From: Imbricaverruca yamaguchii
Lineage: Eukaryota; Arthropoda; Thecostraca; Neoverrucidae
Length of the DNA stretch: 64,000 bases
Direction: 5' to 3'
Assembly (NCBI GenBank): GCA_034440575.1
Contig: JAOTOL010001457.1
Location: 248,001 to 312,000, forward strand
Part shown: positions 12,491 to 24,459 of the stretch, one piece after another
Numbering within the stretch: the stretch's first letter is position 1
How the letters are laid out: each line of letters begins with the position of its first letter
Made by a program: the position numbers and the translations under genes
Notes under the pieces: model-generated
Database searches by the model: none
Told to the model about the DNA's origin: nothing
The model's input: the letters and a program-made list of their open reading frames with translations, nothing else

Positions 12491-13427
12491 TATCAATAAA
12501 AAGTCGTGGCGAGGTCCATAAATATCACGATGGGAGCCCCAATATGTCGGACCGGGGCTCTTGAAAATCACGCTGAGCCTCGGGGTTCCAAAAACTTGAG
12601 CTCGGACCCTGATGATCATACTAGGAGCTCGACAGCTCGCACCGTAGCCCCAAAAGTCTCACCAATACCAAAAACAAATGAAGCCGGTGAAACGAAAAAA
12701 AAATGCGTGGCCCCAACAATCACGACAAAGGTCCAACAAACGTGCTGGACCACAAGAAGTGTCGAGGTCACTAAAACTCGCGCTAGGGATCAACACAAAT
12801 GACGTCGGGGCCCAAAAATGGGAAAAACGTCTTTGGTGCATCCAACATAAGAGATAACAGTTCACATTCAGCTAAAAACAATACGATGGTCAACATAGCA
12901 TTTGAAAACAGCAAATGTGCGCAAGTTATCGCATGATTCGTGCATGAAGAAAAATTATAAATCGTCTCGAAAAAAAGGAATGCGTGCAAATTGTTGTTTT
13001 CCCAGGCACGGCCTCGTGCACAAACCGGGTAGTGGAGCCACTGCATTAGTCTGAATCTTCAGTTCGCATACCACTATTATTGAATAACGAAATAACACCT
13101 GGCCCACGACCGAGACCTGGAAGCCACGCAGGCCGTCTGGCGACGGGTGGCTGCTAGTGCCAAGAGCCACCGTGCCGAGTGTGCCGATTCTCTTCGGTGA
13201 GCATCTGTGGTCCAGGACTCCAGGGCATTGGCGGCAGAGGACAGCTGCAGTATTTGTCCCCTGCCGCACGCCTTGATATGCGGTCTGTGGTCCAGGACTA
13301 TGGGGCAACGACGCCAGAAGCCTTCTTCAGTGGATTGCCACCGAAGTATTGGTCGTGGTGGCCTCAGTCGCATGCATCCATATAGACTAACTATCGCTGA
13401 CACCACTGAAAGAGACTAACTGTCTAT

Positions 13428-13458
13428 TATACCGTGACCACTGTCAGGTCACGGTATA
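13428..13458. repeat. Perfect 12-bp inverted repeat
   Basis: TATACCGTGACC and its exact reverse complement GGTCACGGTATA are separated by the 7-nt spacer ACTGTCA. It could extrude as a hairpin or be a dyad protein-binding site. No neighbouring gene was identified, so its role is unknown. Confidence 0.85.
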
Positions 13459-15060
13459 GCCAAAGTAGGCAAAAACCATCGAACAGCATGGCATACGCTC
13501 AACGTATTTCGGCAGCATTTCCGTCATGGAAATAACGATGACTTACTTCTACTGCCTGGACATTCGCCATGGTGGATATAATTGTTGATTATTACCCCTC
13601 CGGTCTCTCGGATTACATTCTCACACCCCGTCTCTGGGTGGGGGTGGGGTGAAATCGGATGATCGAAATCATCAGGTGTCATCGCAAAGCCCTGGGCCAA
13701 TAGGGCACGGAAAATGACCGCAGTTTTAGCTTTAAAACAATTTTGACACAAGATGAATTTTTTTAACAAAATTCATTTTCAAAATAATTTATCTCTATTT
13801 CTGGAGAATACACAGTTACATAACGTACTCCACACGCACTCGTACTCCATATGATTGTTAATTACACAGCGCAAATGGAAAACAGTGATATAGTGTGTCA
13901 TGTGCCAAAATTGGTAATTATCTTAGGTCAATGACCTGACCTGAAACACAAATATAGTGTATACGTGTTGCAAGCATCGGTAAATTGTAAGCATGTAATG
14001 TTCATTTCAATATATTTTCGTGTGCAAGAACCAAAACAAAACAAAAAATTTATTAAGAAATTCTGGGAAAATGATCCAGGATGACCTGGACTATGATTCC
14101 TAGTTTTGGTTCATTGCGTAATTCAAGTCGTGCAACGAAAGGTAATACTAGTTACGCCATGAAACGTCAAAATAAGTCCTCAAAACATGAATGTCCAAAT
14201 AGGTAGGTATTGGGAACTCAGCGCACGCTATCTTGACCTGTTCTCAGGACACTTGACGGAGGTCAATGAAAGCGAATATGGACCTTTTATTTTCTGCATG
14301 CATTGAGAGGGACAAATGTGGTTACATGCATACTGCCCCCACACAAGGAAAATCGGCCTAAAATTGGGCGTGACCTCGGGTCAATGACCCGATATCAAAC
14401 AGAAATTAGAGATATATGTTGTGTGGTACTGTTCAGTTATACTCATGTACCAAATTTCAAGACAAAAATTGAGAAAATATGCCCTTAAAAAAACGCGAAA
14501 ATTCATGGACGTTTATTTCATGGCACCGAACCAATTCTCCATAAACTTGACAGTAATAACAACATACTTGGAACACAAAGCACATCTGGTCATCGCAGGA
14601 CATCTGAAAGTTGCCACATTATTGTCGGGAAAATACCACATTTAAATCTATTTGTTTCTCCATAACTCATTCTTGCAAGAACAGATGCACATACTAATGC
14701 TGATGAGTAAGAACTATAACTAAATGAGCAGACAAACGGCACAACTGACATAGTTTGCAACGCACATTACTTATCACAGAAGGGAAGACCGCACATAATA
14801 ACGCGTAGCATCTATTAGAACATGGTCAAGGAGCTTCGCAACAGGTCGAAACATTTCACTAAATCAAAAAGCCATCAATCTAAAAACACTTCCTTGTTCT
14901 CAAGTTGGACAAAACCATCGTCCGCCATTCCAGCCGGACGAAAATACTCCCAGGACTACCGCAACGAACATGCCGCCCAGCACTCAGACCCAACAAGCAT
15001 ATGGTCGTCGAGAAAGTTGCCGGTTGATCTCTCAAACATATGCGTGTGGTTTTGATCAGC
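13459..15060. other. AT-rich non-coding stretch
   Basis: No gene recognised. Two places carry the dyad GGTCAATGACC followed by related sequence (13924-13960 and 14372-14420). This hints at two relics of one dispersed element, but they are too diverged to define ends. Confidence 0.35.
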
Positions 15061-15065
15061 ACATG

Positions 15066-15490
15066 TTTGATGGTGTCAGGCTTGGCTGAGCCGTAGTGGA
15101 TAACTCGTGGTGCTAGGCTTGGCTGAGCCGGAGTGGGGAACCCGTGGTGTCAGGCTCGGCTGAGCCGGAGTGAGGAACCCGAGGTGTCAGGCTTGGCTGA
15201 GCCGGAGTGGGGAACCCGTGGTGTCAGGCTTGGCTGAGCCGGAGTGGGGAACCCGTGATCTGTGGTGTCAGGCTCGGCTGAGCCGGAGTGGGGAACCCGA
15301 GGTGTCAGGCTTGGCTGAGTCGGAGTGGGGAACCCGTGGTGTCAGGCTCGGCTGAGCCGGAGTGGGGAACCCGTGATCTGTGGTGTCAGGCTCGGCTGAG
15401 CCGGAGTGGGGAACCCGTGGTGTCAGGCTCGGCTGAGCCGGAGTGGGGAACCCATGATGTCAGGCTCGGCTGAGCCGGAGTGGGAACTCG
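15066..15490. repeat. 37-bp minisatellite, about 11 copies
   Basis: The unit contains GTGGTGTCAGGCTCGGCTGA then GCCGGAGTGGGGAACCC. Two copies carry an extra ATCTGTG insertion (15258 and 15374). The array lies about 1 kb beyond the RNF41 stop codon on its 3' side. A looser GGACGAGGACCA-type repeat follows at 15690-15840. Confidence 0.95.
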
Positions 15491-15499
15491 CGTACTTCG

Positions 15500-16376
15500 A
15501 TGCCACCATCCCACTCCTCCGCCGGAGCGTCCGCTATTGGAGAGGAAAGATCCGTGTTTGGGCCCCACTGCAGTCCGTCGATAAAACAGCCCTCAGCACC
15601 TGGGCTGTGCACGCTACGGATTGCGGTTTGTATGCTCGTATTTCAGCCTACAAGGTCTCTGACAACATCAGCAACCGCCAATTAGGGCGATGAGTGGACA
15701 ACCATTTGGACGAGAACCGTTGAACTAGGATCATCAGAACTGCTGGATGAGGACCATCCTGACTTCTGGACGAGGATGGACGACCAGGACTACTGACCGA
15801 GGACCATCCCGACTCATGGACGAGGACCACCAGGACTGACAAAAAATGATGTCTTACGAGAGAACCAGGCGAAAACTGGACGAAATAGCATCATTCTGGT
15901 TCATCAAGTGCCGGGCGTGCTTTGGCTGGCGGAAGGGCCACCGTGTGTAGGTGGAATCCCGGTTTGGTTGCGCATATTCACCTGGCCATGGCAATGTTCG
16001 CATAGATTACCGCGGATCCTGTCAATGCGTAGTCCGATGTCACAAACTACACCTGACGGCAAATGGCGTCAGCCTGCTGTCAGCCTGCTATCAATACTTA
16101 GTTCAAGTACTGATCCAATAGCCTTGTATGCACTGTCGGCAGTTTGACATTCCAGCTCCCGCCACTCTCTCCGTTACTTCGAGATCGTGACTGTGTGTTG
16201 AACACCGTCTGTGACCTTTGGACGTCCTTGAAGAACTCCCGCATCGCCCATACAGAGCATAGCGACGGCCCTTTAAGGACTCGGAGGCCGCCTATAAAAA
16301 CATCCCTTCAGGACACGAAGGCCAAACGTGGCGGTCCAAGCTGCCGAGGCCGGGGATCACGCTTTAGTCCAATCTG
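15500..16376. other. Region 3' of RNF41, possible 3' UTR
   Basis: No independent gene recognised. It lies downstream of the RNF41 stop codon in the gene's sense and may hold its 3' UTR. I did not find a polyadenylation signal I would commit to, so the transcript end is not annotated. Confidence 0.3.
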
Positions 16377-16478
16377 TCAGGACTCGAAATCCACCAGCTC
16401 ACGCCATCCCCTGTTAATTGGTATCCGAGGACTCGGAATCCACCAGCTCACGCCGCCACCTGGTAATTGGTGTCGGTT
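16377..16478 (-). repeat. 49-bp tandem duplication over the RNF41 stop codon
   Basis: Two copies in tandem. One starts GACTCGAAATCCACCAGCTC at 16381. The other starts GACTCGGAATCCACCAGCTC at 16430 and runs through the stop codon (16448-16450) and the last nine sense codons. The outer copy is therefore a duplicate of coding and stop sequence now lying in the 3' UTR, with several substitutions. Confidence 0.85.
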
Positions 16479-16650
16479 TCTACGCCGTGCGCGAATATGA
16501 GCACGAGGCCGGGATCGAGGATCATGTCGTCGTTCATGTGCTGGTTCTCGCAGGCCATTACGACGACCGCCTGCTTGCCGGGGATGCGGCGCGTCACGTA
16601 GTTCTCGTAGTGGCGTCGGTTGGCCTGGCGAGTCTCCAGAGTCGACAGTC
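16448..16650 (-). CDS. RNF41 exon 7: end of USP8-interacting domain, stop
   Basis: Completes Gly258 with its first two bases, then encodes residues 259-324: LSTLETRQANRRHYENYV, RRIPGKQAVVVMACENQHM, PGLVLIFAHGVE and the tail TDTNYQVAA before TGA. This block is among the most conserved in the family (human LATLETRQMNRRYYENYV, RIPGKQAVVVMACENQHM, GLVMIFAHGVE). The acceptor is GTCGCCAG at 16651-16658. The nine-residue tail after GVE is longer than in human (EI) and overlaps the 49-bp tandem duplication, so the duplication may have reshaped the C-terminus. Confidence 0.96.
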
Positions 16651-16695
16651 CTGGCGACGTACGAGTCCGGCGTTACGTCGAGTCCCGTAGCGTTA

Positions 16696-16748
16696 TAACT
16701 CGGTGGTGGATTGGTGTTTAGGAGCACGTCGACTGCAAGGCCATTTTG
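16696..16748 (-). repeat. SINE/LINE-tail motif, headless copy
   Basis: Plus strand GGTGGTGGATTGGTGTTTAG, GAGCACGTCGACTGCAAGG, CCATTTTGCG. Same motif and orientation as at 30905 and 38825. It lies only about 50 bp inside intron 6 from the exon 7 acceptor. Confidence 0.6.
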
Positions 16749-16749
16749 C

Positions 16750-17645
16750 GTAGCGTCATAACTCAGCCAGGGTTGCCCAGTTTCGCCCAGCCGGTGGCCT
16801 CAGCCGGTTTTTACCGTGGTTGTAATCCTCTGGTTGGACCTATTTTTCCCACCTTAGTCGCAAAAGTGGACAAACCCCAAATTAAACTGGCATGCAATGT
16901 GAATGAGCTGAAGAAGTACATCAATCATCAATCAATTTGTCCTGTGCTATTGCACTATATTATCTGCTCTGCTCTGCTTCTTTTCTACGTATTATCTATC
17001 TACCTGCATGGATGCACCAAAAAAAAAAACAGTCGAAACTAATGGGCATAGCTGTAAAATGTGACTCATGTGACGCAACCTAATGAGAGAAACGAGCAAA
17101 AACAAAGAATTTCAGGTGGGAGATATCAGAGAGGATGTTGCCTTCAGGGGCAGTAACTCCAAAAATCATGAAAATGTTGTCACATTTTCAGTTCTTAGAT
17201 AAAAATAAATAACCTGTAATAGTGACGTGCAAGTGAACAGAGCAACCGAGTGGAACTAAAAATTTGTGCATTTTGTATTCTAGGTCAGGTGTGAGGTATC
17301 CATTCAATGGACATCTAGGGAGGTATTTGGGTCAATGGACATCCATTGCAGCTGGTAGGAAAGAGAGCAGGTGGTTTGGAGGTCCCTACGTTGCCTATTT
17401 GGCACCAACAGGGAGAATAAGTAGTCTGAAAATAGCTAATTTATACTCCAGAGAAAATGGACGAGTCTGAGCCAGTGCATCGTCTAACGATATTGAACTG
17501 GGGAACGGGGAGGTCACTGCAATTAATTTCAATGGAGCCAAATCCCAACCTTTCACGCGCCCTCCCCTTCCCGAACAATGCTGAGCCCGTACCGTTCCCA
17601 GCCTGCAAGGTCTCCCCCACCCACCCCAAGGTGTTTTTTTTTCGC
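16750..17645. other. Intron 6, no recognised element
   Basis: AT-rich sequence with a short poly(A) at 17020 and no gene on either strand that I can support. Confidence 0.35.
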
Positions 17646-17649
17646 GGAT

Positions 17650-17826
17650 GGGGCGGGGATGGTCGAGTGGTTAAGGTGTCGGGCTGTGGGCACCAAAAGG
17701 CCCCGGGTTTGACACTAGCGCCACTCAGGACATTTCCCAATCCCGCGTCCCACCGGCGAAACAGTGTGGGCGGCACCAGTAGCCGTGAATGTACATAAAG
17801 TGCGTCGTGAATCACCCAATAAACAA
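17650..17826 (+). mobile_element. tRNA-derived SINE, Ser/Leu-like head
   Basis: Plus-strand SINE with A box TGGTCGAGTGGTTAAGG and B-box-like GGGTTTGACAC, a body CAGTGTGGGCGGCACCAGTA, and a tail AATGTACATAAAGTGCG then TCACCCAATAAAC. The head resembles tRNA-Ser/Leu. A second copy in the opposite orientation is at 28949-29109. Pol III promoter elements are partly decayed. Confidence 0.85.
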
Positions 17827-17849
17827 GGTTTTTCGCGGACAGTGGAAAA

Positions 17850-18130
17850 AAGGCGCGGGCGAGCGCGCCGAAATTTGGCAGGCCCTCCCCACATCAAATT
17901 GACATGTGTGAAGATTTAGAAGTAAGGTCATCCACGGTTGCCGAGTTAGTCGAGGTCAAATGGGGTCACGTTAAAAAAATTCAACCAATCGCCACGCTTT
18001 AGCAGGTAAAGATAATTAACTTAAACTTTTAGTGTTTGCTTACTTTTAGAGGCGTCACAAAACGTACCATAAACATTTTCGGTTTGTGGCTTTGGATACG
18101 TTAGCAACTGTTGTGGAACAAAAGGAAAAC
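17850..18130 (+). mobile_element. Partial copy A of the ~870-bp dispersed repeat
   Basis: Shares in order GCGCGCCGAAATTTGGCA, AGGTCATC, GAGTTAGTCGAGGTCAA, TTCAACCAATCGCCACGCTTTA, the AGTGTTTGCTTACTTTTAGAG box and the CAAAACGTACCATAA box with the copies at 51915-52790 and 57320-58190. It lacks the right half. It sits directly after the SINE. Confidence 0.65.
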
Positions 18131-18726
18131 AACTATACAACGCAATAACCTACACTCAGCCTCCAAAAGCATGCAATGCGATGTAAAGTGCTAAAGCGTT
18201 CCAAATAAATAAACTTACAGTTGGGAATACTGCGTTTCCACACAAAGAATCGAGGGGATAGGGTTAACGGTTAAACATATAGCGAGTGCCAATGTCATGA
18301 AATAAGTCAGCAGAGCCTACAATGAGGACAGTGTGACGGTGGCACACTAAGGTGCAAAGTGAAGGCATGATATCTCGTGTCACGACGCGGAGTCGTACAC
18401 TCCAGACGACAACAACTAGGTCATGATGTCAGTCTGTGCACCCCATAGGTCGGCCAAGAGGCAGCCCGTCAGCGGTACAGAAAGACCGACAGTCAGTCGA
18501 CGCAGGTAGCTTGCAAGCGGGATAGTCACATTCCCTCAGTGGGACAAGAGTCAATCATGCAGGGGGAAGAGCCCATACCGTGGGTAGCCACTAGGCGTCC
18601 AGTAGCCAGTCAACCGGATAGCATGTATCAGGCATTTTGCCAGCTGAACAACAGACATCGAGCAGCCCGTCCGGGAAAATAGGCGTCCGACAGCCCATCA
18701 ACAGGATAACAAGCAAGAGAAATTCT

Positions 18727-20181
18727 GTCAGAGGAACAACAGACATCAAGCAGCCGGTCAGGGGTTAACAGACATCAAGCGGCCATCAGGGGTCAACAGC
18801 CATCAGACAGCCCGTCAGGGGCCAACAGCCATCAGACAGCCCGTCAGGGGTCAACAGCCATCAGACATCGAGTCAGGGACCAATAGCCATCAGACAGCCC
18901 GTCAGGGGTCAACAGCCATCAGACAGCCCGTCAGGGGTCAACAGATATCAAGCAGCCCATCAGGGGTCAACAGCCATCAGACATCCAGTCAGGGACCAAT
19001 AGCCATCAGACATCCAGTCAGGGACCAATAGCCATCAGACATCCAGCCAGGGACCAATAGCCATCAGACATCCAGTCAGGGACCAATAGCCATCAGACAT
19101 CCAGCCAGGGACCAATAGCCATCAGACATCCAGCCAGGGACCAATAGCCATCAGACATCCAGCCAGGGACCAATAGCCATCAGACATCCAGCCAGGGACC
19201 AATAGCCATCAGACATCCAGTAAGGGACCAATAGCCATCAGACATCCACCCAGGGACCAATAGCCATCAGACATCCAGTCAGGGACCAATAGCCATCAGA
19301 CATCCAGTCAGGGACCAATAGCCATCAGACATCCAGCCAGGGACCAATAGCCATCAGACATCCAGTCAGGGACCAATAGCCATCAGACATCCAGCCAGGG
19401 ACCAATAGCCATCAGAATCCAGTCAGGGACCAATAGCCATCAGACATCCGCCAGGGACCAATAGCCATCAGACATCCAGCCAGGGACCAATAGCCATCAG
19501 ACATCCAGCAGGGACCAATAGCCATCAGACATCCAGCCAGGGACCAATAGCCATCAGACATCCAGCCAGGGACCAATAGCCATCAGACATCAGCCAGGGA
19601 CCAATAGCCATCAGACATCAGGGACCAATAGCCATCAGACATCCAGCCAGGGACCAATAGCCATCAGACATCCAGCCAGGGACCAATAGCCATCAGACAT
19701 AGTCAAAAGATCAGCCAGGGACCAATAGCCATCAGACATCCAGCCAGGGACCAATAGCCATCAGACATCCAGCCAGGGACCAATAGCCATCAGACATCCA
19801 GCCAGGACCAATACCATCAGACATCAGCGACCAGTAACGTCAGGGACCAATAGCCATCAGACATCCAGCCAGGGACCAATAGCCATCAGACATCCAGCCA
19901 GGGACCAATAGCCATCAGACATCCAGCCAGGGACCAATAGCCATCAGACATCCAGCCAGGGACCAATAGCCATCAGACATCCAGCCAGGGACCAATAGCC
20001 ATCAGACATCCAGCCAGGGACCAATAGCCATCAGACATCCAGTCAGGGACCAATAGCCATCAGACATCCAGCCAGGGACCAATAGCCATCAGACATCCAG
20101 CCAGGGACCAATAGCCATCAGACATCCAGTCAGGGACCAATAGCCATCAGACATCCAGCCAGGGACCAATAGCCATCAGAC
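18727..20181. repeat. 29-bp minisatellite in RNF41 intron 6, about 45 copies
   Basis: The unit is AGCCATCAGACATCCAGCC plus AGGGACCAAT (29 bp). The left part (18600-18960) has related but divergent units (CAGCCCGTCAGGGGTCAACA), and 19500-19860 holds several deletions. The array ends about 80 bp from the exon 6 donor at 20261. ORFs through it are repeat artefacts. Confidence 0.96.
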
Positions 20182-20261
20182 AGCGGATAGTGAGCGGCGA
20201 GTCGGGACAACACGAGCAAACCTTCTTCAGCTGGTCGCCACCACAGAGAGATAGTACTCAC

Positions 20262-20355
20262 CAGTTGGCCAGCGGCGTTCGTGTGAATTGTCCATCAGCT
20301 CCTCGAGGATGTGTGGCGGCGAGCCTGACTCACAGAGCGAGCGTTGAATAACCAC
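20262..20355 (-). CDS. RNF41 exon 6: USP8-interacting domain, middle part
   Basis: Encodes residues 227-257 plus the first base of Gly258: VVIQRSLCESGSPPHILEEL then MDNSHERRWPT. Human has AVIKRSLVESGCPASIVNELIENAHERSWPQ. The acceptor is TGTCTCGGCCAG at 20356-20367 and the donor is GTGAGT at 20256-20261, phase 1, which joins in frame to exon 7. The intron 5 minisatellite begins within about 30 bp of the acceptor and supplies the sequence upstream of the short polypyrimidine tract. Confidence 0.95.
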
Positions 20356-20386
20356 CTGGCCGAGACAAGAGCTGTCACCACACCAC

Positions 20387-22425
20387 ACCACATCACACCA
20401 CAGCGTGCCACATCACACGTGACGACCACCGGCAGGACTGCTCACATCACAGCACACGTGGCGACCACCAGCAGGACCGCTCACACCATACCACAGGTGA
20501 CGGCCTACAGAAGGACCGCTCACACCATACCACAGGTGACGACCTACAGCAGGACCGCTCACACCATACCACAGGTGAGGACCTACAGCAGGACCGCTCA
20601 CACCACACCACAGGTGAGGACCTACAGCAGGACCGCTCACACCATACCACAGGTGACGACCTACAAAAGGACCACTCACACCACAGGTGACGACCTACAG
20701 CAGGACCGCTCACACCACAGCACACGTGGCGACCACCAGCAGGACCGCTCACATCATACCACAGGTGACGGCCTACAGAAGTACCGCTCACACCGCAGCA
20801 CAGGAGAGGACCTACATCAGCACCACACCACATCACACACAGGTGACGGCCAACAGCAGGACCGCTCACACCATACCACAGGTGACGACCTACAGCAGGA
20901 CCCTCAACAACCACAGGTGAGGCTACAACAGGACCGCTCACCCCAACCCAAAGGTGAGAACAAAAAAAGACCAGCATGCCACGTCACACCACACCACATC
21001 ACAGCACACGTGACGACCACCAGCAGGACTGCTCACATCATACCACAGGTGACGACCTACAGCAGGACCGCTCACACCATACCACAGGTGACGACCTACA
21101 AAAGGACCGCTCACACCACAGGTGACGACCTACAGCAGGACCGCTCACACCACAGGTGGCGACCTACAGCAGGACCGCTCACACCACACCACAGGTGACG
21201 ACCTACAGAAGGACCGCTCACACCGCACACAGCATGCCACGTCACACCACACCACAGCTGACGACCACCAGCAGGACTGCTCACCATACCACAGGTGACG
21301 ACCTACAGCAGGACCGCTCACACCACATCACAGGTGACGACCTACAGAAGGACAGCTCACACCGCAGCACAGCATGCCACGTCACACCACACCACATCAC
21401 AGCACACGTGACGACCACCAGCAGGACTGCTCACATCACAGGTGACGACCTACAGCAGGACCGCTCACACCATACCACAGGTGGCGACCTACAGCAGGGC
21501 CGCTCACACCACACCACAGGTGAGGACCTACAGCAGGACCGCTCACACCATACCACAGGTGAGGACCTACAGCAGGACCGCTCACACCATACCACAGGTG
21601 AGGACCTACAGCAGGACCGCTCACACCATACCACAGGTGAGGACCTACAGCAGGACTGCTCACATCACAGGTGACGACCTACAGCAGGACCGCTCACACC
21701 ATACCACAGGTGACGACCTACAGCAGGACCGCTCACACCATACCACAGGTGACGACCTACAGCAGGACCGCTCACACCATACCACAGGTGACGACCTACA
21801 GCAGGACTGCTCACATCATACCACAGGTGACGACCTACAGCAGGACCGCTCACACCACATCACAGGTGACGGCCACCAGCAGGACTGCTCACATCATACC
21901 ACAGGTGACGACCTACAGCAGGACCGCTCACACCACACCACAGGTGACGACCTACAGCAGGGCCGCTCACACCATACCACAGGTGAGGACCTACAGCAGG
22001 ACTGCTCACATCATACCACAGGTGACGACCTACAGCAGGGCCGCTCACACCACACCACAGGTGAGGACCTACAGCAAGACCGCTCACACCACACCACAGG
22101 TGAGGACCTACAGCAGGGCCGCTCACACCACACCACAGGTGAGGACCTACAGCAAGACCGCTCACACCATACCACAGGTGAGGACCTACAGCAGGACCGC
22201 TCACACCATACCACAGGACCGCTAACACCATACCACAGGTGAGGACCTACAGCAGGACCGCTCACACCATACCACAGGTGAGGACCTACAGCAGGACCGC
22301 TCACACCATACCACAGGTGAGGACTTACAGCAGGACCGCTCACACCATACCACAGGTGAGGACCTACAGCAGGACCGCTCACACCATACCACAGGTGAGG
22401 ACCTACAGCAAGACCGCTCACAAGG
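20387..22425. repeat. 39-bp minisatellite filling RNF41 intron 5
   Basis: The unit is CAGGTGACGACCTACAGCAG then GACCGCTCACACCATACCA, with a GAGGACC/GACGACC alternation and higher-order blocks marked by CATGCCACGTCACACCACAC (20978, 21230, 21373). It occupies most of the 2300-bp intron. 39 bp is 13 codons, so up to six frames stay open for long distances. Every copy contains CAG followed by GTGA on the plus strand. Confidence 0.97.
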
Positions 22426-22655
22426 CGCATGTGTGTGTGGGACGATGCCTGCCATCAGGTGGTGGTACGTGAGAACAGGAGTGCATATGTGGCGAATGCG
22501 GAAGAACATTCTTACCCGGATTTTCTAGGACAAATGTAGCGTGACCTTGCCAATCCTGCAAAATATGTCACGTACAGAAAACGCAATATGTATGTATGAC
22601 GTGCTGCTACACCCCCAGCCCACATGGCTCCTGCCTCCCATCATGGTGCACCTAC

Positions 22656-22811
22656 CTTGAGCACAGCATCTGGTGTTGAGATCATGCCACCCCAGCGTGT
22701 GACACGGGCCCGCGGCAGGGAGCTCGACCACCGCACCACCTCGTCTTGTTCCATACGGTCAGCCAGAGTACGCATGCGTGGGTCGCTGCCACGCATTGCG
22801 TGCATGAACTC
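22656..22811 (-). CDS. RNF41 exon 5: linker and start of C-terminal domain
   Basis: Encodes residues 175-226: EFMHAMRGSDPRMRTLADRM, EQDEVVRWSSSLPRARVTRW, GGMISTPDAVLK. The run ARVTRWGGMISTPDAVL is identical to human NRDP1. The RWSSxLPRARVTRW form matches the insect orthologue as I recall it. The acceptor is CTGCGGCAG and the donor GTAGGTG, both phase 0. Exactly 52 codons. Confidence 0.97.
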
Positions 22812-22824
22812 CTGCCGCAGGGAT

Positions 22825-22980
22825 GGTGCGTTAAAACTGCACACCGCAGTCATCTCTGATTATAGTTGTCCGCCCTACCAACCTCACCCGGCCGTAATAT
22901 ACGGTGCGATAAAACTGCACACCGCAGTCACATCTGACTAGTTGGCCGTACACCCCTACCCAACACCGGCCGTAATACAC
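22825..22980. repeat. 78-bp tandem duplication next to the exon 5 acceptor
   Basis: Two imperfect copies starting GGTGCGTTAAAACTGCACAC (22825) and GGTGCGATAAAACTGCACAC (22903), each ending CGGCCGTAATA. It begins 13 bp upstream, in gene sense, of the exon 5 acceptor in intron 4. Confidence 0.85.
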
Positions 22981-23477
22981 ACATAATTAAACATAAGGTG
23001 TATAACAGCGACGAACACCGTCAGCATGCACGCACACAGGTCCGCTGAAGGGGACGCGAGTGCATAGCATGCATAGTCATTGTATAGAACGCGACTTCGA
23101 CACGCCCGGATTGCAAACCAAGCCAACCACCAGTAAATTGTGCTCGTCACGACGATATACTGGCTTTGTTTCGCTTTGACACATTCCGTTTAAACACGCT
23201 TGGGGTCGCTCCCCATCTTCCTCCATCCCTGCATTCGGAAATATTGCGAAAGCCTGTGCACTATTTGTGTGGGAAGTCGTAATAAAGATAAGATTTTGGG
23301 AGTTGCATTTGGGTAGCGGTGGAAAATTGTGGCAAAACAATCAAAGATTTGCAATGGATGTTTATTATAAAACGGAACAAATTGCACAATATCTATGGAC
23401 ATGGGTACATAAAGCCACCCTGCTTCCCAGCGCAAAAGAACTAATGACTGTAGCAGCGAAACAACAACCTTTGGGGT

Positions 23478-23648
23478 TCTTTTATAACGCCTTCGATTGC
23501 CAGGCCATTGGCGTTGCCAACCGCTCACACCGATCGGTCGCGGGTGGACTCGGTAATAATAAGACTCCCACCAGCTGCGGGATTCGAACAAACCGATCAT
23601 AAGATGATGAGACCAACGCCCTACGGACTGAGTTATCGCGACCCCTAG
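23478..23648 (-). mobile_element. tRNA-derived SINE, Ile/Met-like head
   Basis: In minus-strand sense: A-box-like GCGATAACTCAGTCCGTAGG, B box GTTCGAATCCCGC, then the core GCGACCGATCGGTGTGAG, GGTTGGCAACGCCAATGG and a tail ending GGCGTTATAAAAG. The core aligns with that of the SINEs at 26022 and 29963, whose tRNA-like head is different. It lies in intron 4. Confidence 0.75.
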
Positions 23649-23782
23649 CAGCAAGATACACAAGTTGGTATTCCTTGCGTATACTTTTTTTCGTGTGGAA
23701 AAATACACACCAGCTTGGCTTTCATGAGCAATGTACCAATATACCAACATCACCATCAGCCCCAGCTGGTCCTTGCTGCGTT

Positions 23783-23914
23783 GGGTCGGTCGGGTCGGTC
23801 GGGTCGGTCGGGTCGGTCGGGTCGGTCGGGTCGGTCGGTCGGTCGGTCGGTCGGTCGGTCGGTCGGTCGGTCGGGTCGAGTCGGGTCGGGTCGGGTCGGG
23901 TCGGGTCGGGTCGC
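23783..23914. repeat. GGTCG/GGTC microsatellite
   Basis: Runs of GGGTCGGTCG, then pure GGTC tetramers (23830-23870), then GGGTC pentamers. Complementary frames give Pro/Thr/Arg repeats that are not genes. Confidence 0.95.
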
Positions 23915-24459
23915 CCATGTCAACTTGTCTCTGTACGTACTCGAGAACAGACTCGCAGCCTTTGCCCTCGCTCGTAACCAACCAGTCGGCTAGAAATTGT
24001 GTCAACCGCTAGGCCACTGTGGTGACCAGACCGACAATGTTTCACCGAAGACATCCGTGCATGGGCTACTGTTTGATACGCACAATGGCCGCCTACGATG
24101 TCCGACTGTGTAGACAACAGCGCGGCTGTCCGGCGGTGGGCTGACACCCTCGGACGCCACACTGAGGGGGGAACTGGAGAGGAGCTGGTCCGCGGGGCAG
24201 CCCGCCGGCCACGGCACTGGCGGCTCAACACATACCAGAGTCCGTGCAAATGTGCTCCGCATTGTCCTCTAGTGCCACGGCGTTAATCGCAAGTCTGATT
24301 AGGAGCGCCTTCAGTGGCGGTGGCTGCACCGCCACTGGAGCTGACTCACTTTGCGGAATATTTTCCAGAGCACCGGATATGAGTCGGTAAGCATAATGTT
24401 CGGAAGGAAATAGTTTCAGGGTTGCAAGCAAGCCTGTGCAAAGCTATTAAGTCAGTCTA

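Noticed and set aside
18727..22425. Direct repeats reminiscent of a CRISPR array
   Set aside because: Units are contiguous with no unique spacers, the DNA is eukaryotic and intronic, and no cas genes are present.
20344..22509. Multiple overlapping His/Thr/Arg and Cys/Val/Trp-rich open frames
   Set aside because: 39 bp is a multiple of three, so all frames of the array stay open. The region is RNF41 intron 5.
24002..24286. GC-rich frames on both strands near 24.1 kb
   Set aside because: Mutually overlapping frames in intron 4 with no family resemblance or splice support.
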